Assembly: GCF_000956595.1 (NCBI RefSeq)
Contig: NZ_JYOO01000022.1
Location: forward strand, 1-64,000
DNA from: Priestia aryabhattai B8W22
Lineage (GTDB): Bacteria; Bacillota; Bacilli; Bacillales; Bacillaceae_H
Length of the DNA stretch: 64,000 nt
Direction of reading: 5' to 3'
Part shown: one piece after another, positions 26,519 through 35,766 of the stretch
Numbering within the stretch: position 1 is the first letter of the stretch
How the letters are laid out: every line of letters begins with the position of its first letter
Notes under the pieces: model-generated
What the model saw: only the letters and a program-made list of their open reading frames with translations
Told to the model about the DNA's origin: nothing
The model's database searches: none
Translations under genes and position numbers: made by a program

Positions 26519-28081
26519 ATGAGTTCGTTTTCAGATCACTTACAGCACCAATTTATACATCATTTCCCGTACAGTGATGCACGCTATCGCACGAATGCCC
26601 AAGCAGGACTAGACCTTTACCGCACCCATTCATTCTTCATTTTGCACAATGATGAACAGATATTAAACGTTAAAATCGATTCGTTTTATGTTGAACTAAA
26701 CAAGCAGACGCTCCCTGAAAGTACCTGTTCTTGTCAGCATCGCGGATTTTGTGAACACTGCTTTGCAGCGTTTTTTTATATGTATTCATTAATAGAACCG
26801 CTTTCGCCCCTATTCAAAGAATGGCGAAACCATGAAAAGGCAGCTTTGACTATGCTATCTGCCAAACAAGTGTTAAAAAAGCCAAAGGCAACTTTCCAAG
26901 AGTGGAAACAAACTTTTGAAGAGCAGTATACGCTTTTTATGCAGGGGCGAAACGAAAATGACCGTTCCATTTATCATGAATATTATCAATATTATTACCG
27001 TGCCTTAGTCAAAAAGGCTCCTGAGCATCCATTGCTTTATGCTCTATTTTGTATGTATGGAGCGGTTCATTCATTCAATAAACTATCAGCTCAATTACAG
27101 ACTCATCTGCTTTCTACTAATATTGAGGAATCATTTGTATATAGTCACGTATACAAAATAACAAATGAAATTTATGCTACCGCTGATTCATTAAAGCAAA
27201 CGAAATACGATCGGGATGCATTATCTATTATAGAAGACAGCATTCCATACATCCGAGAATTATTGCATAAAGATATGCCTTTACAATATGAGCGTATTGA
27301 AATTTATCGCGTTATTTGGCAAAAAGTCTTCACGTTAGAAAGATGGCGAAAAAATGAGGAACGCGAATTAAAAGCCCAGCATGGTTCTTTCATAAATAAT
27401 ACAGCTCTTTCCTATCTTTTATTTCTTCAAGGAAAAGATAGAGAAGCAAAAGAACGTTTGAGCGATGAAACATTACAAATGATTCCCTATCTTATCCCTT
27501 GGTTAAATGATTTATTGCACGAAAAAGAAACTGACCGCTTTGCTCAGTGGGGATTTTATATAATGGCCTATATAGGAGATTACGTCCGCACCGTTCCGAC
27601 TACTTATCAAGGAAGCCGAAACATGGTATCCATGATTGCAAATTTATTTCAGCACTATAAAGACTTAACGAACGATCAAACTTTGTATACCGAAGCATTA
27701 CAAACGTTACTTCCCTATAGTTTTATTGAGTATAGTGAGTTTTTGTATGCTTCTGACCAATTGAAAAAGTGGGTTGAATTACAGGTGCTTCTTCAGTATG
27801 ACAGCATCAAATATGACGAGCCAACGATAGAAGCCTTAAAACAAAAAGATGAAAAGCTGGTTATCCCTCTTTATCATCACATGATTTCAAAGCTGATTTA
27901 TGAAAAAAAGAAAAGCAGTTATCAAGAAGCCTATATCTACTTACAAGAATTAAAGAGACTTTATCTACAAATGAATCGCTCTCTACTATGGGAACATTAT
28001 ATAGAAGAATTAACGATAAAAACAAAAAAACAGCGCGCATTTCAACAACTATTAGAAAAAGGAGATTTACTGAATGTTTGA
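26519..28081 (+). CDS. ywqB: SWIM zinc finger protein (YwqB-like)
   Basis: A 520-residue protein with a SWIM zinc finger near residues 60-75 (CSCQHRGFCEHCFA, pattern CxCxnCxH), then a long helical region rich in Tyr, Leu and Glu with no catalytic motif I can see. SWIM domains bind DNA or protein and often partner with SNF2 ATPases. Its last codons overlap the start of the SNF2 helicase gene, indicating translational coupling, as in the B. subtilis ywqB-ywqA pair. I chose the ATG at 26519 (AAAGGA upstream) over the longer frame from 26450. Confidence 0.88.
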   Translation: MSSFSDHLQHQFIHHFPYSDARYRTNAQAGLDLYRTHSFFILHNDEQILNVKIDSFYVELNKQTLPESTCSCQHRGFCEHCFAAFFYMYSLIEPLSPLFKEWRNHEKAALTMLSAKQVLKKPKATFQEWKQTFEEQYTLFMQGRNENDRSIYHEYYQYYYRALVKKAPEHPLLYALFCMYGAVHSFNKLSAQLQTHLLSTNIEESFVYSHVYKITNEIYATADSLKQTKYDRDALSIIEDSIPYIRELLHKDMPLQYERIEIYRVIWQKVFTLERWRKNEERELKAQHGSFINNTALSYLLFLQGKDREAKERLSDETLQMIPYLIPWLNDLLHEKETDRFAQWGFYIMAYIGDYVRTVPTTYQGSRNMVSMIANLFQHYKDLTNDQTLYTEALQTLLPYSFIEYSEFLYASDQLKKWVELQVLLQYDSIKYDEPTIEALKQKDEKLVIPLYHHMISKLIYEKKKSSYQEAYIYLQELKRLYLQMNRSLLWEHYIEELTIKTKKQRAFQQLLEKGDLLNV

Positions 28082-30704
28082 TTTGTTTCACTTAACACTT
28101 GAAGTCGAACCTGTACACGATGACTTTTTCCTCTACTGTGTATCACCTAGCGGCCAAATTTTGCTCCCTGATACATGGAAAGATGCGCTGTTTCTATGGC
28201 ATGAACAGACCTACTATGGAAGCGAAATTACACCGGTTGAGATTAATGGAAAAAAAGGAATTCTTCTTTCTCCATGGCAAATGTTCACTTTCATACAGTC
28301 ACCTATTCAACAGCATGTGTTGAAACCGGCTTTGTCCGCTTCAGCAGAAGCTTATCAGCAAATTGCAGTCGATATGACAAAAAGGATTATCCAAGGGAAA
28401 TTTCATTCTCTTCCTTTTAAAAAGCAAATGACTGGCTCGCTTTCACAGGCTGCTGAACAAGAGTGGAGAGCACAAATTAAAGAGAGCCTATTAAAAAAAG
28501 AAGGAAAAGACTTTTTAATAAGCATAGAAGGCGAGAGCTATAATCCTCCCTTTGATCTTTCGCTGCGTATTATAGAGCCAACGACTGATGGAGATGTATG
28601 GACGGCTGAAACATTCGTGATTCCCCATGATGAAGCCAAAGAACCTTTTATACTGGAAAGAAATCTTCCCAAAGAGTGGCATCACTACGAATCATATATC
28701 GCTTACGAACACGAACGATGGAAAGCGTTGGCTCCTACTTTATACCAAAAAGGAGCGTTTATTCAGTCTGTCCTAACAGATGAGGAAGTATGGGAATTTC
28801 TAACTCAAGATAGTGCAGCATTGATCAAACAAGGTGTCTCTATCCATTTGCCAAGCTGGTGGGAATCATTAAAAAAAGCCACTATAAAAGTATCTGGCGC
28901 CATTGAAAGTACTTCATCCGCATTATTTGGTAAACAAGCTATCAGCAGCTTCCGCTGGTCATTTTCTATTGGCGATCAAACTTTCTCAGAAGAAGAGTTT
29001 AGGAAATTAGTCGAACAAAAGCGCCGATTATTATCTATTAACGGCCAGTGGATTCGACTGGATTCTAGATTAATTAAACAAGCGCAGAAAATTGTTAAAG
29101 AAGCTAGTAAAAAAGGCGTCTCAATTCATGAAATTTTAAAAACGAAGCTAACCTACATGGCAGACAGTAAAACTGATGAAGAAGAGGTAAAAGTTGAGTT
29201 CCAACTCCCGGCTTCTTTTCAATCATTTATTACATCTTTAACGGATTTAGAACGGCTGCCAGAAGTGCTGCCTCCTTTGACATTTAAAGGTGCACTAAGA
29301 CCTTATCAGCAGCAAGGTGTAAATTGGCTTATGTTTCTGAGAAAGTTTAACTTAGGAGGATGTCTAGCAGATGATATGGGACTAGGCAAAACCATTCAAC
29401 TAATTAGTTATTTAACAAACATTCATCAGGCACATAGCTTTCCTTCTCTCATCATCTGTCCAACTTCTTTAATCGGAAACTGGGAAAAAGAATTCCAGAA
29501 GTTCGCCCCTTCTCTTCGTGTTCATGTTCATTACGGGACAAAAAGAGCCAGCGGAGATGCATTTGAGAAGATATGTGAAAGCACTGACGTTGTGATCACA
29601 ACGTATCAAGTTGCTCTTTTAGATCTCGAATTGTTGAAAGGGTTTATGTGGAACAGCATTTCCTTAGACGAAGCCCAACATGTTAAGAATCCGCAGACTA
29701 AACAGGCAAGAGCCATCCGGCAGCTGCAAGGAAGACACAAAATTGCGCTAACTGGAACTCCCATTGAAAACCGTCTGCTGGAACTATGGTCATTATTTGA
29801 ATTCATCAATCCTGGTTACTTAGGAACAATCAATTCATTTAAAAATCGATTTGTAGCCGGCATTGAAAAAGGAGAGAAACCTGAACGAACTGTTGAGCTT
29901 AAAGCTCTCATTCAGCCTTTCTTATTGAGAAGAACAAAACAAGATAAAAACATCGCCCGCTCACTGCCTGATAAACAAGAACAAAAAGAATATATCCCGC
30001 TGACAGCGGAACAGGCTTCACTTTACCAGGAGCTAGTTCAAGAAATGCTTCAAGAAACAGAGGTAAAAACAGGATTTGAACGAAAAGGACTGATTTTGCA
30101 AACACTAAATAAGCTAAAATTATTATGCAATCATCCCGCTCTGTACTTAAAGGAAAGTGCAGCAAAACAAACGGTACGGCGATCTCATAAAAATGAAAAA
30201 ATTATTGAACTCGTAGAGAGCATTCGCACACAGCAAGAAAGCTGTTTAATCTTTACTCAGTATATTGAAACAGGACTCATGCTGCAAAGAACCTTAGAAA
30301 AAGAAATCAACGAGCCAGTTTTATTCCTTCACGGAAGTTTGTCAAAAGAACAAAGAGATGAAATGGTTGCCCAATTTCAAGCAAGGAAAAAAGCCATCTT
30401 TATCCTTTCTCTTCGCGCAGGTGGAACTGGATTGAATTTAACGGCTGCAAATCACGTTATTCATTTTGACCGATGGTGGAACCCGGCCGTTGAAAACCAA
30501 GCAACCGATCGGGCCCATCGAATTGGTCAGAAGAAATTTGTTCATGTTCATAAATTTATTACAAGAGGAACGATTGAAGAAAAAATTGATGAAGTGATCA
30601 ATCAAAAACAACTTCTAAACAATGAACTCATCCAAGGAGATCAATGGGTCACAGAACTTTCGAATAAAGAGCTACAAGAGCTTCTTGCTTACAGAAATGA
30701 ATAA
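28074..30704 (+). CDS. ywqA: SNF2-family DEAD/DEAH helicase YwqA
   Basis: This 876-residue SWI2/SNF2 ATPase resembles HepA/RapA-type remodellers. The N-terminal half (about 1-400) is a family-specific region including a bacterial SNF2-associated domain. The motor then shows PYQQQGVNWL, Walker A ADDMGLGKTIQ, LIICPTSLIGNWEKE, SLDEAQHVKNP (DEAQ box), ALTGTPIENR, and in the second lobe FLHGSLSKEQRDEMV, LRAGGTGLNLTAANHVI and ATDRAHRIGQ. Its ATG lies within the last codons of ywqB, an eight-base overlap. The target, RNA polymerase or DNA repair complexes, is unknown. Confidence 0.93.
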   Translation: MFDLFHLTLEVEPVHDDFFLYCVSPSGQILLPDTWKDALFLWHEQTYYGSEITPVEINGKKGILLSPWQMFTFIQSPIQQHVLKPALSASAEAYQQIAVDMTKRIIQGKFHSLPFKKQMTGSLSQAAEQEWRAQIKESLLKKEGKDFLISIEGESYNPPFDLSLRIIEPTTDGDVWTAETFVIPHDEAKEPFILERNLPKEWHHYESYIAYEHERWKALAPTLYQKGAFIQSVLTDEEVWEFLTQDSAALIKQGVSIHLPSWWESLKKATIKVSGAIESTSSALFGKQAISSFRWSFSIGDQTFSEEEFRKLVEQKRRLLSINGQWIRLDSRLIKQAQKIVKEASKKGVSIHEILKTKLTYMADSKTDEEEVKVEFQLPASFQSFITSLTDLERLPEVLPPLTFKGALRPYQQQGVNWLMFLRKFNLGGCLADDMGLGKTIQLISYLTNIHQAHSFPSLIICPTSLIGNWEKEFQKFAPSLRVHVHYGTKRASGDAFEKICESTDVVITTYQVALLDLELLKGFMWNSISLDEAQHVKNPQTKQARAIRQLQGRHKIALTGTPIENRLLELWSLFEFINPGYLGTINSFKNRFVAGIEKGEKPERTVELKALIQPFLLRRTKQDKNIARSLPDKQEQKEYIPLTAEQASLYQELVQEMLQETEVKTGFERKGLILQTLNKLKLLCNHPALYLKESAAKQTVRRSHKNEKIIELVESIRTQQESCLIFTQYIETGLMLQRTLEKEINEPVLFLHGSLSKEQRDEMVAQFQARKKAIFILSLRAGGTGLNLTAANHVIHFDRWWNPAVENQATDRAHRIGQKKFVHVHKFITRGTIEEKIDEVINQKQLLNNELIQGDQWVTELSNKELQELLAYRNE

Positions 30705-30735
30705 GAAAAATTATAAAATGTGTTACACCGTTACC

Positions 30736-30769
30736 AAAAAGAGGACTTTTTTACTTGTCCTCTTTTTTT
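30736..30769 (+). terminator. Terminator after ywqA
   Basis: GAGGAC and GTCCTC, extended by A5 and T7 flanks, enclose a ten-base loop. Confidence 0.82.
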
Positions 30770-30830
30770 ATTAGATCATTCGACACAAAAAAATAAGTGC
30801 AAATCGTTCTTCAACTACTGATAAAGATAC

Positions 30831-30856
30831 AAAAAACGCGATAAATATCGTTTTTT
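30831..30856. terminator. Second terminator-like hairpin after ywqA
   Basis: AAAAAACG with an inner GATA/TATC pairing faces CGTTTTTT. It lies in the 300-base gap before the LysM hydrolase and could be a back-up terminator in either direction. The rest of this gap is AT-rich with no gene. Confidence 0.5.
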
Positions 30857-31001
30857 GAATAAAAAGGTATTTTTATAGCGAAAAAGACCCTTTACTTTCT
30901 CTTTAAATTCCAGCATATTTATACATATAATATTTTTGTAATTTAATAGACATATTGGAAAAATAAACACGAAACATTTACATAATTAGGGGGATTTATT
31001 A

Positions 31002-32048
31002 ATGAAAAAAAGGCAGCTCGCTTTATCTCTAGGGGCCATTGTTGGCGGAACATTCTTATATCAAGCTTCAGCTGAAGCATCTGCTTCAACTGTTCAAGTG
31101 AAAGCTGGAGATACACTTTGGTCATTATCTACCAAATATCATACAACGGTAGAAGCTTTAAAAAGCGTAAATAAGTTATCTTCAAATACAATTCGTATAG
31201 GACAAACGTTATCGATTCCTTCTGCTTCAACCTCTCAACCATCTAATAAGGAAGAAAAGCCTTCAGCTCCTGCTACTGGTTCAACCTATAAAGTTCAAAG
31301 CGGCGATACCCTTTGGAAAGTGGCTACTCGTTTTAATATGAGCGTAGAAGAATTAAAACGTTTGAACGCTCTTTCTTCCAACATCATTTATATTAACCAA
31401 ACGTTAAAAGTAAATGGAAGCACCAGCGCATCGACTCCAACTACGAGTAAACCAGCAGAAACTCCTTCTAAGGATGCAAACGGAACTTACAAAGTTCAGC
31501 GTGGAGATAGCCTGTCTAAAATAGCTTCGGCATTCCGCATGAGCGTCAGCGAATTAAAACAAATAAACGGATTAACGTCTAATACGATTTATGTAAATCA
31601 ACAATTAAAGGTATCAAAAAGCAGCCAAACAACTACGCCGACAACAAAACCAAGTACATCTACACCTTCAACTTCTACTGGAACATTAAATGTATCTCAA
31701 ATGATTTCAGATGCAAAACGTTATATAGGTGTTCCTTACAAATGGGGTGGCACAACTCCTTCTGGTTTTGACTGCAGCGGATTCATTTATTACGTAACGA
31801 AACAACAAATTTCTACAACGCGCTATACGACGGCTGGTTATTGGAGTGTATCAACACCCGTAAGTAATCCACAGCCTGGAGACTTAGTGTTTTTTAATAC
31901 ATATTCTAGCGGTCCTACACATATGGGCATTTACCTTGGTAATCGCCAATTTATTCATGCTGGATCTTCTACAGGTGTAACCATTGCAAGCTTAGATAAC
32001 AGCTACTGGAGCAAACGCTACTTAGGTGCAAAAAGATTTGCTAAATAA
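31002..32048 (+). CDS. Secreted LysM-NlpC/P60 D,L-endopeptidase (LytE/LytF/CwlS type)
   Basis: A 348-residue wall hydrolase. The signal peptide ends near residue 28 (SAEASA). Three LysM peptidoglycan-binding repeats follow at about 30-73, 94-137 and 162-205, each with an xxGDTLWK/S or GDSLSK start and a YINQ/YVNQ-type end, separated by Ser/Thr/Pro linkers. The catalytic NlpC/P60 domain (about 232-348) holds the nucleophile in GFDCSGF and the His in PTHMGIYLG. It should cut D-Glu-meso-DAP bonds in cell separation or elongation. Three LysM repeats and the length resemble LytE most, but orthology cannot be settled here. GGGGGAT precedes the ATG. Confidence 0.92.
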   Translation: MKKRQLALSLGAIVGGTFLYQASAEASASTVQVKAGDTLWSLSTKYHTTVEALKSVNKLSSNTIRIGQTLSIPSASTSQPSNKEEKPSAPATGSTYKVQSGDTLWKVATRFNMSVEELKRLNALSSNIIYINQTLKVNGSTSASTPTTSKPAETPSKDANGTYKVQRGDSLSKIASAFRMSVSELKQINGLTSNTIYVNQQLKVSKSSQTTTPTTKPSTSTPSTSTGTLNVSQMISDAKRYIGVPYKWGGTTPSGFDCSGFIYYVTKQQISTTRYTTAGYWSVSTPVSNPQPGDLVFFNTYSSGPTHMGIYLGNRQFIHAGSSTGVTIASLDNSYWSKRYLGAKRFAK

Positions 32049-32050
32049 CT

Positions 32051-32337
32051 GATAGAAGCTGAGACAAAAGTATGTTAGTTGAAGGAAGATCCGAACGAGT
32101 TTGATTCTTGGTGGAAAATCAAACTCGTTCGGATCTTTTCAATGGTAGGGTGGACGCAGGTTTCATATATGTAGGTGCTTCTAGCTGCTGAGTGGAGGGT
32201 AAGGCTCATCGGCCGCTCGCGGAAAGCAAAGACTTGCACGGAAATCAACAGCGGTGTAACAAGTCATCCATACCAGCTTATTTATCCCGTTTGTTTGTCT
32301 TTAGATTGCATTGATTCAGTTATGCCTCAACCTCTTA
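32051..32337. repeat. Repeat-like (MITE-like) intergenic element candidate
   Basis: The left edge reads GATAGAAGCTGAGACAAAAG and the right edge, inverted, AAGAGGTTGAGGCATAAC: degenerate terminal inverted repeats of the kind seen in small Bacillus intergenic repeats. The interior (about 32150-32280) is clearly GC-richer than its flanks and includes GGCCGCTCGCGGAAAGC and TTGCACGGAAATCAACAGC, segments I recall from other Bacillus intergenic regions. Copy number cannot be judged from this window. Confidence 0.45.
32086..32140 (+). terminator. Long perfect hairpin after the LysM hydrolase gene
   Basis: Arms 32086-32106 and 32117-32137 pair perfectly over 21 bases (inner part GAACGAGTTTGATT) around a ten-base loop, followed by a short T run. 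It is the probable terminator of the upstream gene and lies inside the repeat-like element. Confidence 0.75.
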
Positions 32338-32532
32338 TATACAGCAAAAAAACCGTTAAATGATTTAACGGCTGAAATAGAGGAATCGTTCGGGGATAGT
32401 GAATACTTTAATTTTCTCTCTTGAGAACATAGAAAGAGCCTTGCTCTTAAAGAGGATCTATCTTCCATTACGATAGATAAGGGGAATTAAAACCTTAGCT
32501 GAACTAACCACCCCCTTTCATACTAGATAACT

Positions 32533-32895
32533 TTATTCTTCTTGTTGATTTAAACCAAATGAAGAAGAATCGGATGGCTTTCCACTTAAAAATTTAACCG
32601 CATCAGCCACAACGTCGGTCATATATACTCGTTGCTGAAGATTATTTTCAAATGTGCGCGTTTGTACACGCCCTACCACACCTACAACCGCTCCTTTATC
32701 ACAGTAAGCAGCTGTATTTTCTGCATTTTTTCTCCACAGAGTAATGTTGACAAAATCAGCATCATATTCACCTTCAACATTTCGAAACGTTCGATTAATT
32801 GCTAAAGTAATAGTAGATACTGCAATCCCTTCATGGGTATATCGAAGCTCCGGTTTTTTTGTCAGTCTTCCTACAAGAACAATATGGTTAATCAT
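32533..32895 (-). CDS. ssbB: Single-stranded DNA-binding protein SsbB
   Basis: A 120-residue SSB with an intact OB fold (MINHIVLVGRLTKKPELRYT, FVNITLWRKNAENTAAYCDKG, VVGRVQTRTF). It lacks the Gly/Gln-rich tail and the acidic DDDIPF tip of SsbA, which marks the short competence-linked SsbB type that protects incoming transforming DNA. Its position beside ywpF matches B. subtilis ywpH (ssbB). The ATG at 32895 has a weak, GGAGTGG-type ribosome site. I see no clear paired ComK boxes upstream. Confidence 0.92.
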   Translation of the reverse strand: MINHIVLVGRLTKKPELRYTHEGIAVSTITLAINRTFRNVEGEYDADFVNITLWRKNAENTAAYCDKGAVVGVVGRVQTRTFENNLQQRVYMTDVVADAVKFLSGKPSDSSSFGLNQQEE

Positions 32896-32991
32896 AGTCT
32901 ACCACTCCAACTGATTGAATAATGGGAATCTTTAAGCTCATTCATGTTATAATATGGATAACCTACTATTTACGCAAAGGAGGAAACATCA

Positions 32992-33429
32992 ATGAAAACA
33001 TTTAAACTTGTGTCATTTCAATTGGTTGATGATCAAGAAAAGCGTCAGTCTGTCTCACTAACCAACGGCCTTATTATTAATAAAGAAGACGGCGAAAATA
33101 ACTGGATTTTAGAAGCAGTTATTGATAAGAAATGGTACGATGAATTTCATGTTTTGTTGAAAAATAAACAAAAAGTGACGGTAGAAGCCAAAATTACGAA
33201 AGAAACAAATGATCCGGCTACCTTTATGGCTACCGTGGCTTCTATTACTTCAATTGGTGAAAATCGTATTAGTTTGTTGATGAAAGGTGTTTTAAAAGAA
33301 CGGAGACTTCATTATGCTGAAATGCTCTTAGAGGATTTAATTAACCAAGGGTTATCAGGTCAAGATTTACTTCAACAGTTCAAACTGCAGCTTCGAAACA
33401 GACCGGTAAAAAGTACATCTAAAAAATAA
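32992..33429 (+). CDS. ywpF: YwpF-like family protein
   Basis: A 145-residue soluble protein matching the YwpF family by its start (MKTFKLVSFQLVDD), the NGLIINKEDGENNWILEA segment, and its location next to ssbB as in B. subtilis. It is predicted beta-rich with a helical, basic C-terminus (GQDLLQQFKLQLRNRP). No function is established. AAAGGAGGAAAC precedes the ATG, and the gene diverges from ssbB with about 95 bases between them. Confidence 0.88.
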   Translation: MKTFKLVSFQLVDDQEKRQSVSLTNGLIINKEDGENNWILEAVIDKKWYDEFHVLLKNKQKVTVEAKITKETNDPATFMATVASITSIGENRISLLMKGVLKERRLHYAEMLLEDLINQGLSGQDLLQQFKLQLRNRPVKSTSKK

Positions 33430-33952
33430 GTCAATTCATCTCAAGGTGTCTGGATTTAAAAAAGAGGATTATTGTTTGCGGCCTTTTTCGTTGGTCCATG
33501 AGAAGGGTAAAGAAAAGAGAACTCACTGGAGAGGTACCTTTCTTTTTTTCCTAAAAATAAATGAGCACAACTAGAACGTTTGAAGCGATTATCTCTTATG
33601 CGAGCGCCTTGCCTTTTCAAATAAAAATTTGTCATTTTTTCACTCCTTTTTTCTTTGTAATTCGTATATTAATGCATTTTTCCCCGTTATTCAACCATTT
33701 TTTTCAATATACCGAACAAAAAATAGGATTTTTTTACTATAAAAATCTCTATTTTTGTTCTTTTTTTTATATTCATACAGAAAAATGAATCTTTTTAGAG
33801 AAAAAAAGAGATAAAAACAGGTTTTATTCCCTTTATTGCAGAAGATAAAGTGTATATGTTTCATATTGTGCGATTTTGGCATATTAGAAAGAATATGAAC
33901 TAGATTCGAACAATAAGACATATACTTATCTTTACGAAATTAGGTGATGCAT
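33430..33952. other. Intergenic region ywpF / XRE regulator
   Basis: About 520 AT-rich bases. The left part has an imperfect hairpin ending in a T7 run near 33505-33550, a possible ywpF terminator. The middle is pyrimidine-rich on the plus strand. Short frames here have compositional, Phe/Lys-rich translations and I reject them. Confidence 0.5.
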
Positions 33953-34375
33953 ATGAAGGGTTTTGGAGAAAGAATTAAGCATTTCAGACTAAAAAGAGGG
34001 TTTTCACAAGAAGAATTAGCAAGCCAATTAAATGTTTCGCGTACAACTATTTCGAAATGGGAATGTTCGAAGCAAACACCTTCCATTTTTGACTTTCTAT
34101 CTTTATGTAGTTGTTTTCAAGTTACGCTAGACCAACTTATTGAGCCTTCCTCTTACAAACAAGATCATTTACATGATTTCCAACTTCTTTACTTAACAAG
34201 AAAACGTGAATCTGATTCACGCGACGACGCAATTTTAAAACTCATAGATAAACAGCCCTCATTGAAAAATTTGCTCTTACAATTTTCATCTCTGTCACCA
34301 GCTCTTCAAAAAGAGTTGCTAACGGATATTATACCTTTATTAAAGAAACTTTTTTCTGCTTTGCAGCGCCAATAA
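33953..34375 (+). CDS. XRE-family transcriptional regulator
   Basis: A 140-residue regulator with an N-terminal helix-turn-helix at about residues 3-60 (GERIKHFRLKRGFSQEELASQLNVSRTTISKWECSKQTPS). The C-terminal half is a helical segment of unknown role (LKNLLLQFSSLSPALQKELLTDIIPLLKKL). The best start is the ATG at 33953 behind AGGTGAT; GTG and ATG codons at 33944 and 33947 overlap the ribosome site. It has no operon partner and converges on fabZ, so its targets are unknown. It replaces the ywpE/ywpD/mscL genes of B. subtilis at this point. Confidence 0.85.
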   Translation: MKGFGERIKHFRLKRGFSQEELASQLNVSRTTISKWECSKQTPSIFDFLSLCSCFQVTLDQLIEPSSYKQDHLHDFQLLYLTRKRESDSRDDAILKLIDKQPSLKNLLLQFSSLSPALQKELLTDIIPLLKKLFSALQRQ

Positions 34376-34395
34376 AAAAAGCTGCATCAGCAGCT
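34374..34395. terminator. Terminator between XRE gene and fabZ
   Basis: AGCTGC and GCAGCT pair around ATCA; the A7 flank gives a T7 tail on the minus strand, so it mainly serves fabZ. Confidence 0.8.
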
Positions 34396-34403
34396 CTTAT
34401 GTA

Positions 34404-34838
34404 CTATTCTTTTTTATCGCCTAAAGCGAACATAATATCTGTTTCGCAGACTAACTCTCCATCTACAGTTGCGATACCTTTTCCTTTGCCAATAGATCCA
34501 CGCGCACGTACAATTTCCACCTCTAAACGCAGTTGATCACCAGGTCTTACTTGCTTTTTAAAACGGCAGTTGTCAATGCCTGCAAAAAATGCTAAACGTC
34601 CTTGGTTTTCTTCTTTTTTCAGCATAGCTACTGCTCCTACCTGAGCCAAAGCTTCTACAATTAAAACCCCTGGCATCACAGGATAGTCAGGGAAATGCCC
34701 GTTAAAAAATTCTTCATTGGCAGATACGTTTTTTAAACCAACTGCTTTTTTTCCCTCTTCCACTTCTAAAATACGATCGACCAATAAAAATGGATATCGG
34801 TGTGGAATAATTTCTTTAATTTGTTCAATATCAAGCAT
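34404..34838 (-). CDS. fabZ: 3-hydroxyacyl-[ACP] dehydratase FabZ
   Basis: FabZ dehydrates beta-hydroxyacyl-ACP in each round of fatty acid elongation. The 144-residue protein has the catalytic His in [12 protein letters not shown] and the catalytic Glu in [15 protein letters not shown], with [10 protein letters not shown] between them. The ATG at 34838, eight bases after AAAGGAG, is clearly better than the open frame reaching 34886. It lies downstream of flhP with an 80-base gap, as ywpB does in B. subtilis. Confidence 0.97.
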   Translation of the reverse strand: MLDIEQIKEIIPHRYPFLLVDRILEVEEGKKAVGLKNVSANEEFFNGHFPDYPVMPGVLIVEALAQVGAVAMLKKEENQGRLAFFAGIDNCRFKKQVRPGDQLRLEVEIVRARGSIGKGKGIATVDGELVCETDIMFALGDKKE

Positions 34839-34921
34839 AAATAAGTCTCCTTTCAAACCGCATGTAACATACGATACTATTATCAATATACAGAATGCTC
34901 AATTGAGAAGCAACTACTTGC

Positions 34922-35752
34922 TTAAGCTCTGATTCCATTCACCAAGCCCATCATTTGGTCTGCAATTGAAATAGAGCGGGAATTAAACTGATACGCACGT
35001 TGAGCAATGGACATATCAGTGAGTTCCTTGCTCAAATCTACATTTGACTGTTCCAATTTCCCTTGCTCTACGCCTGCTGTGTCACGAGCTTTTCCAATCA
35101 AATCTGTAAACATATTCGGTTGGTTCATCCCTGCTGAAAAGGCAAATAAATTTTCTCCTTTAGCTTCTAGCATCTGCGGCTTTTGAACATTTGTTAACCC
35201 AAGGGTAAATTGTTCAACACCCGTGTTCGTAGTAACCGTTATCGTTCCACTTCCATCAATTTGTATATCTTTGAACGCGTTACTAAAAATAATAGCTTGG
35301 CCATTTTCACCCAGCACATCCTGTTCAGACCCGTTTACTAATTTAACATTGTTCGGGCCTTCAGGGCTAAGGTGAAATGAACCATCTCGCGTATATTGTA
35401 CAGGCTGTTGGGAATCGTTTACGGCAACTTGAAAATAAACGTTTGGATTCGATGCAGCTACATCTAATAGTTTATCTGTATTCTCAAAAGCACCTTGCGT
35501 CATATTCAAGCTCGTTTGGTCTAAATAAGCGCCTGTGCCTTGCCGAATTCCGGCTGGTGTAAGCCGCTTTTCTGTTCCCTTATCTTCTTGATTGTTTACT
35601 TGTTGATACAGCATATCATTAAATGAAGTATCTCTCGATTTATATCCTGTCGTATTTGTATTAGATAGATTATGACTAATGACATCAAGCTGCTGCTGCA
35701 GCTGTCCCATCGTATTGGCGGCTGTTATCATTGTACGGTTCATTCTACTCAT
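34922..35752 (-). CDS. flhP: Flagellar hook-basal body protein FlhP (FlgG family)
   Basis: FlhP (276 residues) is a distal-rod type protein. The N-terminus has the rod signature LDVISHNLSNTNTTGYKSRD and the C-terminus the matching helix LSKELTDMSIAQRAYQFNSRSISIADQMMGLVNGI. The middle is the FlgE/F/G beta domain (PVQYTRDGSFHLSPEG). It follows flhO by 14 bases in the same order as B. subtilis flhO-flhP. Confidence 0.94.
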   Translation of the reverse strand: MSRMNRTMITAANTMGQLQQQLDVISHNLSNTNTTGYKSRDTSFNDMLYQQVNNQEDKGTEKRLTPAGIRQGTGAYLDQTSLNMTQGAFENTDKLLDVAASNPNVYFQVAVNDSQQPVQYTRDGSFHLSPEGPNNVKLVNGSEQDVLGENGQAIIFSNAFKDIQIDGSGTITVTTNTGVEQFTLGLTNVQKPQMLEAKGENLFAFSAGMNQPNMFTDLIGKARDTAGVEQGKLEQSNVDLSKELTDMSIAQRAYQFNSRSISIADQMMGLVNGIRA

Positions 35753-35766
35753 CTCCCCTGTTGCTT

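Larger units (their letters stand above)
32049..32532. other. Intergenic region after the LysM hydrolase gene
   Basis: About 480 bases without an acceptable gene. It contains a 21-base-pair hairpin and a repeat-like, GC-richer segment (both listed), then a short hairpin around 32348-32372 (AACCGTTAAAT/ATTTAACGGCT) and AT-rich sequence up to the ssbB stop. Confidence 0.6.

Noticed and set aside
32175-32363. 62-codon frame in the repeat-like element
   Set aside because: No ribosome site, composition follows the structured DNA, and it runs into a hairpin.
33561-33921. Short frames on both strands before the XRE gene
   Set aside because: Low-complexity Phe/Lys-rich translations of a pyrimidine tract; no support.
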